DNA of 7,946 nucleotides, taken from NCBI GenBank assembly GCA_038323315.1, contig JBBQGU010000179.1, forward strand, positions 1 to 7,946, given 5' to 3'. Every line of letters begins with the position of its first letter. The stretch's first letter is position 1. Source of the DNA: Stagnihabitans sp038323315. GTDB lineage: Bacteria > Pseudomonadota > Alphaproteobacteria > Rhodobacterales > Rhodobacteraceae. The notes under the pieces are model-generated. The model saw only the letters and a list, made by a program, of their open reading frames with translations, did not search any database and was not told the origin of the DNA. The translations under genes and the position numbers were made by a program. Below are positions 1-6,266 of this stretch, piece by piece.

Positions 1-68
1 GAAAACGCCACGACCACCAGAACCGGCAGCACCAGAAACCACGCCTTGTTGTTCTGGGTCTTGTCCAT
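1..68 (-). CDS. glpP: Glycerol ABC transporter permease GlpP, N-terminal fragment
   Basis: Only the first 22 codons are present; the gene continues past the left edge. The visible peptide starts MDKTQNNKAW and runs into a hydrophobic stretch (FLVLPVLVVVAF), which is the start of the first membrane helix of a binding-protein-dependent sugar permease. The ATG lies at 68-66 and shares its A with the TGA stop of glpT (TGATG), so translation is probably coupled. Position directly after two glycerol-type ABC ATPases makes it GlpP, one of the two inner-membrane permeases that would carry glycerol through the membrane. The name rests mostly on context because so little protein is visible. Its Shine-Dalgarno position is occupied by a run of ten G, ending 7 nt before the ATG. 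Confidence 0.8.
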   Translation of the reverse strand, partial: MDKTQNNKAWFLVLPVLVVVAF

Positions 69-1147
69 CAGACCGCCCCCCCCCCTGGCACGCGCCAGTC
101 ATCGGCATAGACATTGACCCGTTCCGGCGCGAACCGCACCCGCGTCATATCCGCGCCAATCGCCACACCCTCGGGCGAAATCACGTTGACCACCTGCCCA
201 GCCACCTCGCCCCGGACGATGCGGTGACGGCCGACATCCTCGATCCGGCGAATGGTGATCGGCAGGCCTTCATCCGCCGAAAGGTCGCAATATTCCGGGC
301 GGATGCCAATCTGCACCCGGCCCTTGACGGGCGCATAGCTGGCCCCCAGGGGCAAGGCCAACCCCTGTACATGCGCCGTCTGGCCCGCCACCTCGGCGTC
401 CAGCAGGTTCATGCCGGGGCTGCCGATGAAATAGCCGACAAAGGTATGTGCCGGGGCCTCGAACAAATCCTCGGGCGTGCCCATCTGCACGACGCGGCCG
501 TCATACATGACGACCACCTTGTCGGCAAAGGTCAGCGCCTCGGTCTGGTCATGGGTGACATAGATCATCGTGTGGCCGAACTCGCGGTGCAACTGCTTCA
601 ACTGCGTGCGCAATTCCCATTTCATATGGGGGTCGATCACGGTCAAAGGCTCATCGAACAGGATCGCGTTGACATCCTCGCGCACCATGCCGCGACCCAG
701 ACTGATCTTTTGCTTGGCGTCGGCGGTCAGGCCGCGCGCCTTGCGGTCCAGCGTCGCCTCCATCCCGATGGTCGCGGCAATTGCCGCCACCCGCGCCTTG
801 ATATAGGCCGGGTCCATGCCCCGGTTGCGCAGCGGGAAGGCGAGGTTCTCCCGCACCGTCATCGTGTCGTAGACCACCGGAAACTGAAACACCTGCGCGA
901 TATTGCGCTCTGCCGTTTCGGCGTCCGTCACATCGCGGTCGCCGAACAGCACCCGCCCCTGACTGGGCCGCAGCAGCCCCGAGATGATGTTCAAAAGCGA
1001 GGTCTTGCCACAGCCCGACGACCCCAGCAGCGCATAGGCCCCGCCATCCTGCCAGACATGGTCCATCTGCTTCAGCGCAAAATCCGCATCGCCTTTGGGG
1101 TTGGGATAGTAGCTGTGGGCAAGGTTCTGCAAGGTGATCTGGGCCAT
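68..1147 (-). CDS. glpT: Glycerol ABC transporter ATP-binding protein GlpT
   Basis: Cytoplasmic ATPase subunit (359 aa) of the GlpSTPQV-type glycerol importer, of the MalK/UgpC family with a C-terminal regulatory (TOBE-like) region after about residue 240. Using numbering from the GTG at 1150, one codon upstream, Walker A is GSSGCGKT at 43-50, Q-loop Gln is about 89, Walker B is ILFDEP with Glu167, and the switch His is H200 (YVTHDQ). The ABC signature is not LSGGQ but LTADA (141-145), and the D-loop reads LTVID. I prefer the ATG at 1147 because GGAGG sits 7 nt before it and it overlaps the glpS stop as TGATG; the GTG at 1150 is the alternative. It pairs with GlpS as a heterodimer. This is not the unrelated E. 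coli glycerol-3-phosphate antiporter also called GlpT. Confidence 0.88.
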   Translation of the reverse strand: MAQITLQNLAHSYYPNPKGDADFALKQMDHVWQDGGAYALLGSSGCGKTSLLNIISGLLRPSQGRVLFGDRDVTDAETAERNIAQVFQFPVVYDTMTVRENLAFPLRNRGMDPAYIKARVAAIAATIGMEATLDRKARGLTADAKQKISLGRGMVREDVNAILFDEPLTVIDPHMKWELRTQLKQLHREFGHTMIYVTHDQTEALTFADKVVVMYDGRVVQMGTPEDLFEAPAHTFVGYFIGSPGMNLLDAEVAGQTAHVQGLALPLGASYAPVKGRVQIGIRPEYCDLSADEGLPITIRRIEDVGRHRIVRGEVAGQVVNVISPEGVAIGADMTRVRFAPERVNVYADDWRVPGGGAV

Positions 1148-2235
1148 CACGCAGCCTCCGCATAGGCGGCGGTGCTGGCCAATTGCCCTGTATTGTCAAA
1201 GGCATAGACACAGGCCAGGTCCAACCACATCCGCACCGTATCGCCGGGGGTCAGACTGTGGACCCCGTGCACCAGCGCCACCCAACGGTCGGGCCCATGC
1301 CCCAGATGCAGGAACGTCTCCGACCCGGTGATCTCGGTGATCCCCACCGTGCAGGGAAACTCCACCGCGCCCGGCTTCGAGGGATACAGATGCAGATGGT
1401 TCGCCCGGAACCCCGCCATATAGCTGCCATCCGCCAACCGCGCGAACCCGGCCGAAGCCTCGGCGCTGACCGTATCGCCAAACCGCAACTTGCCGCCCTG
1501 CTTGACAAACCCCAAGAAATTCATTGGCGGATCACTGAACACCCGCGCGGTCGTCGCATCCACCGGATGCCGATATACATCCGGCGTCGGCCCGAATTGC
1601 GTGACCCGGCCCTGCCACAGCGTCGCGGTATTGCCGCCCAGCAGCAGAGCCTCTTCCGGCTCGGTCGTGGCATAGACAAAGATCGCGCCAGACCGTTCAA
1701 ATATCCGCGGAATCTCGGCGCGCAACTCCTCGCGCAGCTTGTAATCCAGATTGGCCAGCGGCTCGTCCAGCAAAACCAGCCCCGCCTCTTTCACCAAGGC
1801 CCGCGCAAGGGCGCAACGCTGCTGCTGCCCGCCCGACAGTTCCAGCGGCTTTCGTGACAGCATCGGCGTGATCTTCAGCATCTCCGCCGTTTCACGCACC
1901 GCACGGTCAATCTCGGCCTTGCTCTTGCCGATCAGGCGCAAAGGCGAGGCGATGTTGTCATAAACCGACATGCCTGGATAATTGATGAATTGCTGATACA
2001 CCATCGCGACGCGGCGATCCTGCACCCGCATCCCCGTCACATCGCGGCCCTGCCACAAAATCCGCCCGGTTGTTGGCGCATCCAGCCCCGCCATCAGCCG
2101 CATCAGACTGGTCTTGCCCGACAAGGTCGGTCCCAGCAGCACATTCATCGTGCCGTTCTGCAAGGTCAGCGACGTGGGCGCGATATAACTCTGCCCCTTG
2201 ACCACCCGCGATACTGATTGCAACTCGATCGACAT
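1147..2235 (-). CDS. glpS: Glycerol ABC transporter ATP-binding protein GlpS
   Basis: Second ATPase subunit (362 aa) of the glycerol importer, cytoplasmic, MalK-like with an ABC domain (about residues 1-230) and a C-terminal TOBE-like part. Visible motifs are Walker A GPTLSGKT (35-42), Q-loop Gln81/82, a perfect signature LSGGQQQR (133-140), Walker B LVLLDEP with Glu158 and D-loop ANLD (161-164). Two residues are odd. The fourth Walker A position is Leu instead of Gly, and the switch-loop His is replaced by Thr191 (VYATTEPEEA). The ATG at 2235 follows an AGGGAAG ribosome site and lies 9 nt after the glpD stop. Its own stop overlaps the glpT start by one base. The close pairing of two unlike ATPases next to glpD supports the glycerol assignment rather than a generic sugar importer. 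Confidence 0.88.
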   Translation of the reverse strand: MSIELQSVSRVVKGQSYIAPTSLTLQNGTMNVLLGPTLSGKTSLMRLMAGLDAPTTGRILWQGRDVTGMRVQDRRVAMVYQQFINYPGMSVYDNIASPLRLIGKSKAEIDRAVRETAEMLKITPMLSRKPLELSGGQQQRCALARALVKEAGLVLLDEPLANLDYKLREELRAEIPRIFERSGAIFVYATTEPEEALLLGGNTATLWQGRVTQFGPTPDVYRHPVDATTARVFSDPPMNFLGFVKQGGKLRFGDTVSAEASAGFARLADGSYMAGFRANHLHLYPSKPGAVEFPCTVGITEITGSETFLHLGHGPDRWVALVHGVHSLTPGDTVRMWLDLACVYAFDNTGQLASTAAYAEAA

Positions 2236-2244
2236 GCCGCTTCC

Positions 2245-3834
2245 CTATTGCGCCGCAGGGCGCAGCGCCCCGTGGTCTTGCATCATATAGTCCTGCAGCC
2301 GCGCAACCTGCGCCGTATTCAACCGCAGCCCCAGCTTGGTACGCCGCCAGACGATATCGGCAGCCTCCCGCGCGAATTCGTGTTCCATCAACCAGTCGAC
2401 CTCGGCTCCGGTCAGCGTCGCACCAAAATCCACTCCCAGATCGGTGGTACTGGTGGCACTGCCCAGCAAGACCGCAGCCTCGGACCCATAGGCGCGGATC
2501 AGACGCGAGGCCCAGTACGGCGTCAGGAAAGGATAGCGCGTTTTCAACGCCCCGGTCAATTTCGCCACATCATCATGCGGGAAATCACCGCCGGGCAGAG
2601 GTGCGCGGGCGGTCCAGGCCGGGCGCGCCGCCGGAAAGAACGGCGCCAGCTTGGCCAGCGCACTTTCCGCCAGACGCCGATAGGTGGTGATCTTGCCGCC
2701 GAACACATTCAGCAACGGCGCGCCGTTCTGGTCCAGCGACAGCACATAATCCCGCGTCGCCGCCGTGGCCGAGGTCGCGCCGTCATTGTACAATGGCCTG
2801 ACCCCCGCATAGGTCCAGACCACATCCGCCAGAGTGACCGGCTTTTCAAAATACTGGCTGGCAAAGGCCAACAGGTAATCCCGCTCCTCATCCGTGCAGA
2901 CGGCACTACCGGGCGCGCCCTGATGATCCTTGTCCGTCGTGCCGATCAGGGTGAAATCCTGCTCATATGGTATGGCAAAGATGATGCGCCCATCCGTACC
3001 CTGAAAAAAGTAACACCGGTCATGCTCGTAGAGCTTGCGCGTCACGATATGACTGCCGCGCACCAGCCGCACCCCCTCGGTCGAATTGATGCGGGTGATG
3101 TTGCGAATGATCTCCTCGACCCACGGCCCCCCGGCATTGACGACGGCGCGGGCGCTGAAGGTTTGGCGCCCCTCACCATTCTCAACCGTCACCTGCCACA
3201 GATCACCGACACGGTCCGCACTGACCACCTTGGTCCGCGTCATGATCCGCGCACCCAACCGGGCGGCATCGCGGGCATTCAGCGACACCAGCTTGGCATC
3301 CTCGATCCAAGCGTCGGAGTATTCGTAAGCCTTGGCGAAACGCTTCTGCAACGGCTTGCCCGCCGCATCGCGCGTCAGGTCCAACGTCCGGGTCGCCGGC
3401 AAAATCTTGCGCCCACCCAAAGTGTCATACATGAACAGCCCCAGCCGGATCAGCCAGGCCGGACGGCGCCCCTTCATCCACGGCATAAAGGTCGCCATCA
3501 GCTTGCCGGTCGGCGTCTCGCCCTCGAACCGCATGTCGGGGTGATAGGGCAACACGAACCGCATCGGCCAGGATATATGCGGCATGGCCACCAGCAACGT
3601 CTCCCGCTCCTCCAATGCCTCACGCACCAGCCGAAACTCGAAATATTCCAGATACCGCAATCCGCCATGGAACAGCTTGGTCGAGGCCGAGGAGGTCGCC
3701 TGCGCCAAATCGAATTGTTCTGCCAACGCCACCGTCAAACCGCGCCCGCTGGCATCGCGGGCGATGCCGCAGCCATTGATCCCGCCCCCGATGATGAAAA
3801 GGTCAACCGTTTCCAGTTGCATTTGCGCTGTCAC
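2245..3834 (-). CDS. glpD: Aerobic glycerol-3-phosphate dehydrogenase GlpD
   Basis: FAD-dependent, membrane-associated enzyme oxidising sn-glycerol 3-phosphate to dihydroxyacetone phosphate and passing electrons to quinone. The 529 aa fit the family (about 500). The N-terminal dinucleotide fold has GGGINGCG at about 16-23. The family signature SSASTKLFHGGLRYLE follows near residue 50, and GGKITTYRRLAE near residue 360 closes the FAD site. The C-terminal cap ends with ADIVWRRTKLGL. I choose the GTG at 3834 because GGGAGGG (3842-3848) lies about 7 nt before it; the ATG at 3822 has no ribosome site and would give 525 aa. The open frame extends to 3960, but those codons are not GlpD-like. It is first in the glpD-glpS-glpT-glpP operon and probably repressed by the divergent GlpR. 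Confidence 0.93.
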   Translation of the reverse strand: MTAQMQLETVDLFIIGGGINGCGIARDASGRGLTVALAEQFDLAQATSSASTKLFHGGLRYLEYFEFRLVREALEERETLLVAMPHISWPMRFVLPYHPDMRFEGETPTGKLMATFMPWMKGRRPAWLIRLGLFMYDTLGGRKILPATRTLDLTRDAAGKPLQKRFAKAYEYSDAWIEDAKLVSLNARDAARLGARIMTRTKVVSADRVGDLWQVTVENGEGRQTFSARAVVNAGGPWVEEIIRNITRINSTEGVRLVRGSHIVTRKLYEHDRCYFFQGTDGRIIFAIPYEQDFTLIGTTDKDHQGAPGSAVCTDEERDYLLAFASQYFEKPVTLADVVWTYAGVRPLYNDGATSATAATRDYVLSLDQNGAPLLNVFGGKITTYRRLAESALAKLAPFFPAARPAWTARAPLPGGDFPHDDVAKLTGALKTRYPFLTPYWASRLIRAYGSEAAVLLGSATSTTDLGVDFGATLTGAEVDWLMEHEFAREAADIVWRRTKLGLRLNTAQVARLQDYMMQDHGALRPAAQ

Positions 3835-3848
3835 CAAAGTGCCCTCCC
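3834..3848 (-). promoter_or_regulatory. Ribosome binding site deciding the glpD start
   Basis: The minus strand reads GGGAGGG at 3848-3842, then seven bases, then GTG at 3834-3832. The next in-frame ATG (3822) is about 19 bases from the GGGAGGG and has no purine-rich site of its own. This favours the GTG as the true start. Confidence 0.65.
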
Positions 3849-3858
3849 AAGCCTTGCC

Positions 3859-3887
3859 AACCTGCGACAAAGTTTCACACAGGTCAA
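3859..3887 (-). promoter_or_regulatory. Possible glpD promoter (TTGACC-17-CAGGTT)
   Basis: On the minus strand TTGACC (3887-3882) is followed after 17 bases by CAGGTT (3864-3859). The -35 hexamer is good and is identical to that of rnpB in this window, but the -10 matches the consensus poorly. Transcription would begin near 3852, giving a leader of about 18 nt that just includes the ribosome site. The GlpR-like half-sites lie directly upstream of the -35. A weaker alternative -10 (TAAAAT at 3934-3929) lacks a good -35. Confidence 0.35.
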
Positions 3888-3892
3888 TCCAA

Positions 3893-3931
3893 AATTTTCG
3901 TTTTAGCGCGCTTTTCGAAAAAGCGAACATT
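3893..3931. promoter_or_regulatory. Probable GlpR operator cluster between glpD and glpR
   Basis: As I recall it, the E. coli GlpR half-site is WATKYTCGWW. AATTTTCGTT at 3893-3902 on the plus strand matches 10 of 10, and AATGTTCGCT at 3931-3922 on the minus strand matches 9 of 10. Between them, 3909-3925 is a perfect inverted repeat (CGCTTTT, three bases, AAAAGCG) that contains two weaker half-sites in opposite orientations. The plus-strand TTTTCG elements start 17 bp apart (3895 and 3912). The position between a DeoR-family repressor and its likely target operon supports an operator controlling both directions. Binding itself is inferred. Confidence 0.5.
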
Positions 3932-3999
3932 TTACACCAAAAATTCGGGCCCGAGACCATCTGAATTTACCTGGTTTTCCACAAAACGCGCAAATCCAC

Positions 4000-4018
4000 G
4001 CCGCAGCGCGGCAATTTT
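4000..4018 (+). terminator. Terminator-like hairpin in the glpR leader
   Basis: GCCGC-AGC-GCGGC (4000-4012) forms a 5-bp perfect GC stem with a 3-nt loop and is followed by AA and five T. This resembles a weak intrinsic terminator on the plus strand, about 40 bases before the glpR start. The stem is short and the T run is interrupted from the stem by AA, so it may be inert. Confidence 0.25.
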
Positions 4019-4060
4019 TCCGCCTTGAAGCAGCCGCCGAACTGGTCAAAGGATAGCCAC

Positions 4061-4840
4061 GTGCCTGACAGGGGAACGGCCTTGGCTCTCAGCTTTCGTC
4101 AAAGCGAAATCGTCGACATCGCGCGGGCCGAGGGCCGGGTCGTGGTCGAAGAACTGGCGCAGCGGTTTGAGGTCACCTTGCAGACCATCCGCCGCGATCT
4201 GACCGAACTGGCGGATACCGGCCTTCTCGACCGCGTGCACGGCGGCGCTGTGCCAAGGCGCGGCGTCACCAATCTCGGCTACGAAGAGCGCCGCCATATG
4301 AACGAGGCCGCCAAGTCCGCCATCGCCCGCGCCTGTGCGGCGGCGATCCCGGAAAACTGCTCGATCATCATCAACCTCGGCACCACGACCGAGGCTGTGG
4401 CGCGGGAATTGCTGCACCATCGCAACATCACCGTCATCACCAACAACATGAATGTCGCGAACATCCTGGTCGCCAATCCGGGCTGCGACATCATGGTCGC
4501 AGGCGGTGCCTTCCGCCGGTCGGATGGCGGGTTGGTGGGCGAACTCACCACGCAGTTCTTTGAACAATTCAAGGTCGACTACGCCGTCATCGGCTCCTCC
4601 GCCCTCGACGGCGACGGCGATCTTCTGGACTTTGATCTGGCCGAGGTGCGGGTGTCCAAAACCATCATCCGTCAGGCCCGCTGCGTCCACCTGGTCTGCG
4701 ACAATTCCAAACTCGGCCGTTCCGCCCCCGCCCGCCTCGCCTCCCTCAGCGAGGTCAGCGAGGTTTTTACCGACAAACCCTTCCCCGACGATCTGGCCCA
4801 GCGCTGTCAGGATTGGGGCACAAAGATCAATCTGTGCTGA
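4061..4840 (+). CDS. glpR: DeoR-family glycerol-3-phosphate regulon repressor GlpR
   Basis: Cytoplasmic DNA-binding repressor of 259 aa. The N-terminal winged helix-turn-helix begins with FRQSEIVDIARAEG and includes the recognition segment VTLQTIRRDL (38-47), then RVHGGAV at 58-64, the DeoR hallmark. The C-terminal DeoRC domain has the phosphosugar-binding-type segments NLGTTTEA, VITNN, AGGAFRRSDGGLVG and GSSALDGDGDLLDFD. GlpR proteins respond to glycerol 3-phosphate, and the divergent glpD-glpSTP operon is the obvious target. The GTG at 4061 is preferred: AAAGGA lies 7 nt upstream. Alternatives are a TTG at 4082 (252 aa, the E. coli GlpR length, with AGGGGA before it) and a TTG at 4025. The stop at 4838-4840 lies only 20 bp from the 3' end of the convergent rnpB. 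Confidence 0.9.
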   Translation: MPDRGTALALSFRQSEIVDIARAEGRVVVEELAQRFEVTLQTIRRDLTELADTGLLDRVHGGAVPRRGVTNLGYEERRHMNEAAKSAIARACAAAIPENCSIIINLGTTTEAVARELLHHRNITVITNNMNVANILVANPGCDIMVAGGAFRRSDGGLVGELTTQFFEQFKVDYAVIGSSALDGDGDLLDFDLAEVRVSKTIIRQARCVHLVCDNSKLGRSAPARLASLSEVSEVFTDKPFPDDLAQRCQDWGTKINLC

Positions 4841-4860
4841 TCGCCGTCGGGACCCAAGAT

Positions 4861-5297
4861 GCGCGGATGGCCTGTAAGCCGGATTCTGTCCCGGGGCCTG
4901 AACCCCTTGGATGATCATTCCTCTGCCGCACCTGTTGCCAGGGCGGTCAAGCTGCCAACCCGGGCCTCTGGGCTGAAGCATCCCTGTGGTGGTTTCCTTC
5001 CTTGCGAAAGGACCGTCCCACGCGAGGCCCCTATTCGGCATTGCTCCGGGTGGGGCTTGCCATACCGTCCCGGTTGCCCGGTCCGTGGTGGGCTCTTACC
5101 CCACCGTTTCACCATCACCATGGACCCACCGGGTGTCCCTTTCAGGATTGGCCCGGCACCATGGCAGTCTCTTCTCTGTGGCGCTTTCCCTGGGGTTACC
5201 CCCGCCGGGCATTATCCGGCACCCTCGCTTCATGGAGTCCGGACTTTCCTCGAAGCCCCCATTACGAGAAACCCCGCGATCACCCAGCCATCCGCGC
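4861..5297 (-). ncRNA. rnpB: RNase P RNA (type A)
   Basis: Catalytic RNA of ribonuclease P, which removes 5' leaders from pre-tRNAs. On the minus strand the universally conserved 5' block GAGGAAAGTCCGGACTCC is at 5251-5234 and the 3' block ACAGAATCCGGCTTACAG at 4889-4872; these contribute to helix P4. GGGGTAAGAGCCCACC at 5102-5087 is the L15 region whose GGU pairs with the tRNA CCA end. The ends pair perfectly over 11 bp (GCGCGGATGGC at 5297-5287 with 4861-4871), which is helix P1 and sets the limits at about 437 nt, normal for alphaproteobacteria. No U-run terminator was found beyond 4861. Open reading frames crossing this region are chance. Confidence 0.97.
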
Positions 5298-5304
5298 GAG
5301 GCGC

Positions 5305-5333
5305 TGCCTAACCCCGACCTGCCCCAAGGTCAA
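5305..5333 (-). promoter_or_regulatory. rnpB promoter (TTGACC-17-TAGGCA)
   Basis: The minus strand has TTGACC at 5333-5328, a 17-base spacer, and TAGGCA at 5310-5305. Seven bases later is 5297, exactly the first base of the P1 helix. A good -35, ideal spacing and a start that fits the RNA end make this the most convincing promoter in the window. Confidence 0.75.
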
Positions 5334-5388
5334 TCCAATTCCTGCACGCCCAAACATCAGCCAAGAAGAAACTCCGACGTTTCAGATT

Positions 5389-5407
5389 GATTTTTCGCAG
5401 AAAAATC
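5389..5407. repeat. AT-rich perfect inverted repeat
   Basis: GATTTTT and AAAAATC flank the five bases CGCAG, a 7-bp perfect stem. It overlaps the T run of the candidate terminator, so the two folds would compete or act in series. A protein-binding site is another possibility. Confidence 0.5.
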
Positions 5408-5425
5408 GGGCCGCTGCCGACGCCC
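5401..5425 (-). terminator. Possible intrinsic terminator of the gatA-lipoprotein-amidase run
   Basis: On the minus strand GGGC, a GT bulge, CG, loop GCAG, CG and GCCC (5425-5408) form a six-pair GC stem, followed by GATTTTTC. It lies about 200 bases after the amidase stop and ahead of the rnpB promoter, so it would separate the two units. The bulged stem is modest. Confidence 0.4.
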
Positions 5426-5621
5426 CGCTCAGTCAAAGAAAAATCGACCATCCCATTGCCGTCAATAACTCCGCAACACGGATTTTCGCCACAGCAACCG
5501 ACAGCCACTCCTGTCCCGCGACCCCGTCAGGCCCCCGATCCGCAGATCAGCGCCACCGCACAAATACTGTCATCGCCTGCCCAACCCGCCACCCGGTCGC
5601 CGCTCCGCCCTGATGCCCCGG

Positions 5622-6260
5622 TCAACCCTGCTGCCGCGCCACGGCATCCGCGACAGACCGGTCATCCCCGGTTTCAGGCCCCTGCCCCCAAGGCCGGAAC
5701 CGCAAACGGAACGCCGCCAGCCGCGCCGCGTCCGGTGCCGCAGGATAGCCGATCCGGTCCAGCGACCCCGCCAAAGGCCCGGCGACATCTCCGACAGCTT
5801 CCGGCCACACCGCCAAACCCTGCCGTGCCAGGCGTCGCCAGTCAAACCGCCGCCCCGGATCACCCTTGCGCGTAGGGGCCAGGTCGGAATGCGCAATCAC
5901 GCCTCGCGCCGGAATATCCCACCGCGCCATCACCCCGGCCAACAACTGCTCCAGCGCGACCATCTGCGCATCAGGAAATGGCCGGTCGCCCGGATTGGCC
6001 AGTTCAACGCCGATCGAGTGCGAGTTGACATCCGTCACTCCGCCCCATTCCCCGGCACCCGCATGCCAGGCTCGGCGGTCCTCGGGCACCAACGCCTCGA
6101 CCACCCCGCCTTCGGAGATCAGCCAATGCGCCGACACTTCGGCCACAGGATCACACAGCCGCGCCCGCGCCTCGGCACAACTGGCCATGCCGGTATAGTG
6201 CAACACAATCAGCGATGGCCGCACCAAGCCCCGCCGCGCGCCATGATTGGGCGAGGTCAC
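5622..6260 (-). CDS. AmpD-like N-acetylmuramoyl-L-alanine amidase
   Basis: Zinc amidase of the Amidase_2 family (212 aa) cleaving the bond between N-acetylmuramic acid and the L-alanine of the stem peptide. Zinc ligands are visible as His21 (LHYTGM), His124 (AHSD) and Asp134 (KGDPG), with Glu86 in HSIGVELAN and Lys132 two residues before the Asp. The His-Asp spacing of 10 and Lys-Asp spacing of 2 agree with AmpD. No signal peptide is visible, which favours a cytoplasmic role in muropeptide recycling (AmpD-type) over an exported AmiD-type enzyme, though I cannot decide the exact substrate. The tail after about 165 is arginine- and alanine-rich with FRLRFRPWG. It starts with GTG at 6260, with a weak TAGG ribosome site, 6 nt after the lipoprotein stop. 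Confidence 0.88.
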   Translation of the reverse strand: MTSPNHGARRGLVRPSLIVLHYTGMASCAEARARLCDPVAEVSAHWLISEGGVVEALVPEDRRAWHAGAGEWGGVTDVNSHSIGVELANPGDRPFPDAQMVALEQLLAGVMARWDIPARGVIAHSDLAPTRKGDPGRRFDWRRLARQGLAVWPEAVGDVAGPLAGSLDRIGYPAAPDAARLAAFRLRFRPWGQGPETGDDRSVADAVARQQG

Positions 6261-6266
6261 TCAAGC

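Larger units (their letters stand above)
3835..4060. promoter_or_regulatory. Divergent glpD/glpR control region
   Basis: This AT-richer stretch separates the two divergent genes and should hold both promoters. It contains the GlpR-like half-site cluster, a 10-bp perfect palindrome TCGGGCCCGA (3945-3954), a short inverted repeat GTTTT-CCAC-AAAAC (3974-3987) and a GC hairpin followed by T5 (4000-4018). I could not identify a convincing plus-strand sigma-70 promoter for glpR. Confidence 0.6.
5334..5621. other. Non-coding stretch between the amidase gene and rnpB
   Basis: About 290 bases lie between the amidase stop and the rnpB promoter. The small open frames here have no recognisable protein features; one of 66 codons on the minus strand even overlaps the rnpB promoter. 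It holds two T-rich structures near 5389-5425 on the minus strand and the 10-mer AGAAAAATCG twice (from about 5399 and again near 5440), but otherwise I see nothing assignable. Confidence 0.6.

Noticed and set aside
224..1165. 313-codon open frame on the plus strand
   Set aside because: It is antisense to glpT, whose ABC motifs are unmistakable; the composition is unlike a folded protein.
2218..3906. 562-codon open frame on the plus strand
   Set aside because: It lies opposite glpD, is rich in Arg, Gln, Pro and His with no domain, and is a typical high-GC antisense shadow.
4025..4060. TTG start for glpR at 4025
   Set aside because: No good ribosome site precedes it and the added residues are not GlpR-like; GTG at 4061 has AAAGGA at good spacing.
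4046..5041. 331-codon open frame on the minus strand
   Set aside because: It spans the antisense of glpR and part of the RNase P RNA, both well supported.
4859..5311. Open frames on both strands inside 4859-5311
   Set aside because: They overlap RNase P RNA, whose conserved blocks and end pairing explain the sequence.
5308..5508. 66-codon minus-strand frame upstream of rnpB
   Set aside because: It overlaps the rnpB promoter, has no ribosome site that I can see and no recognisable feature.
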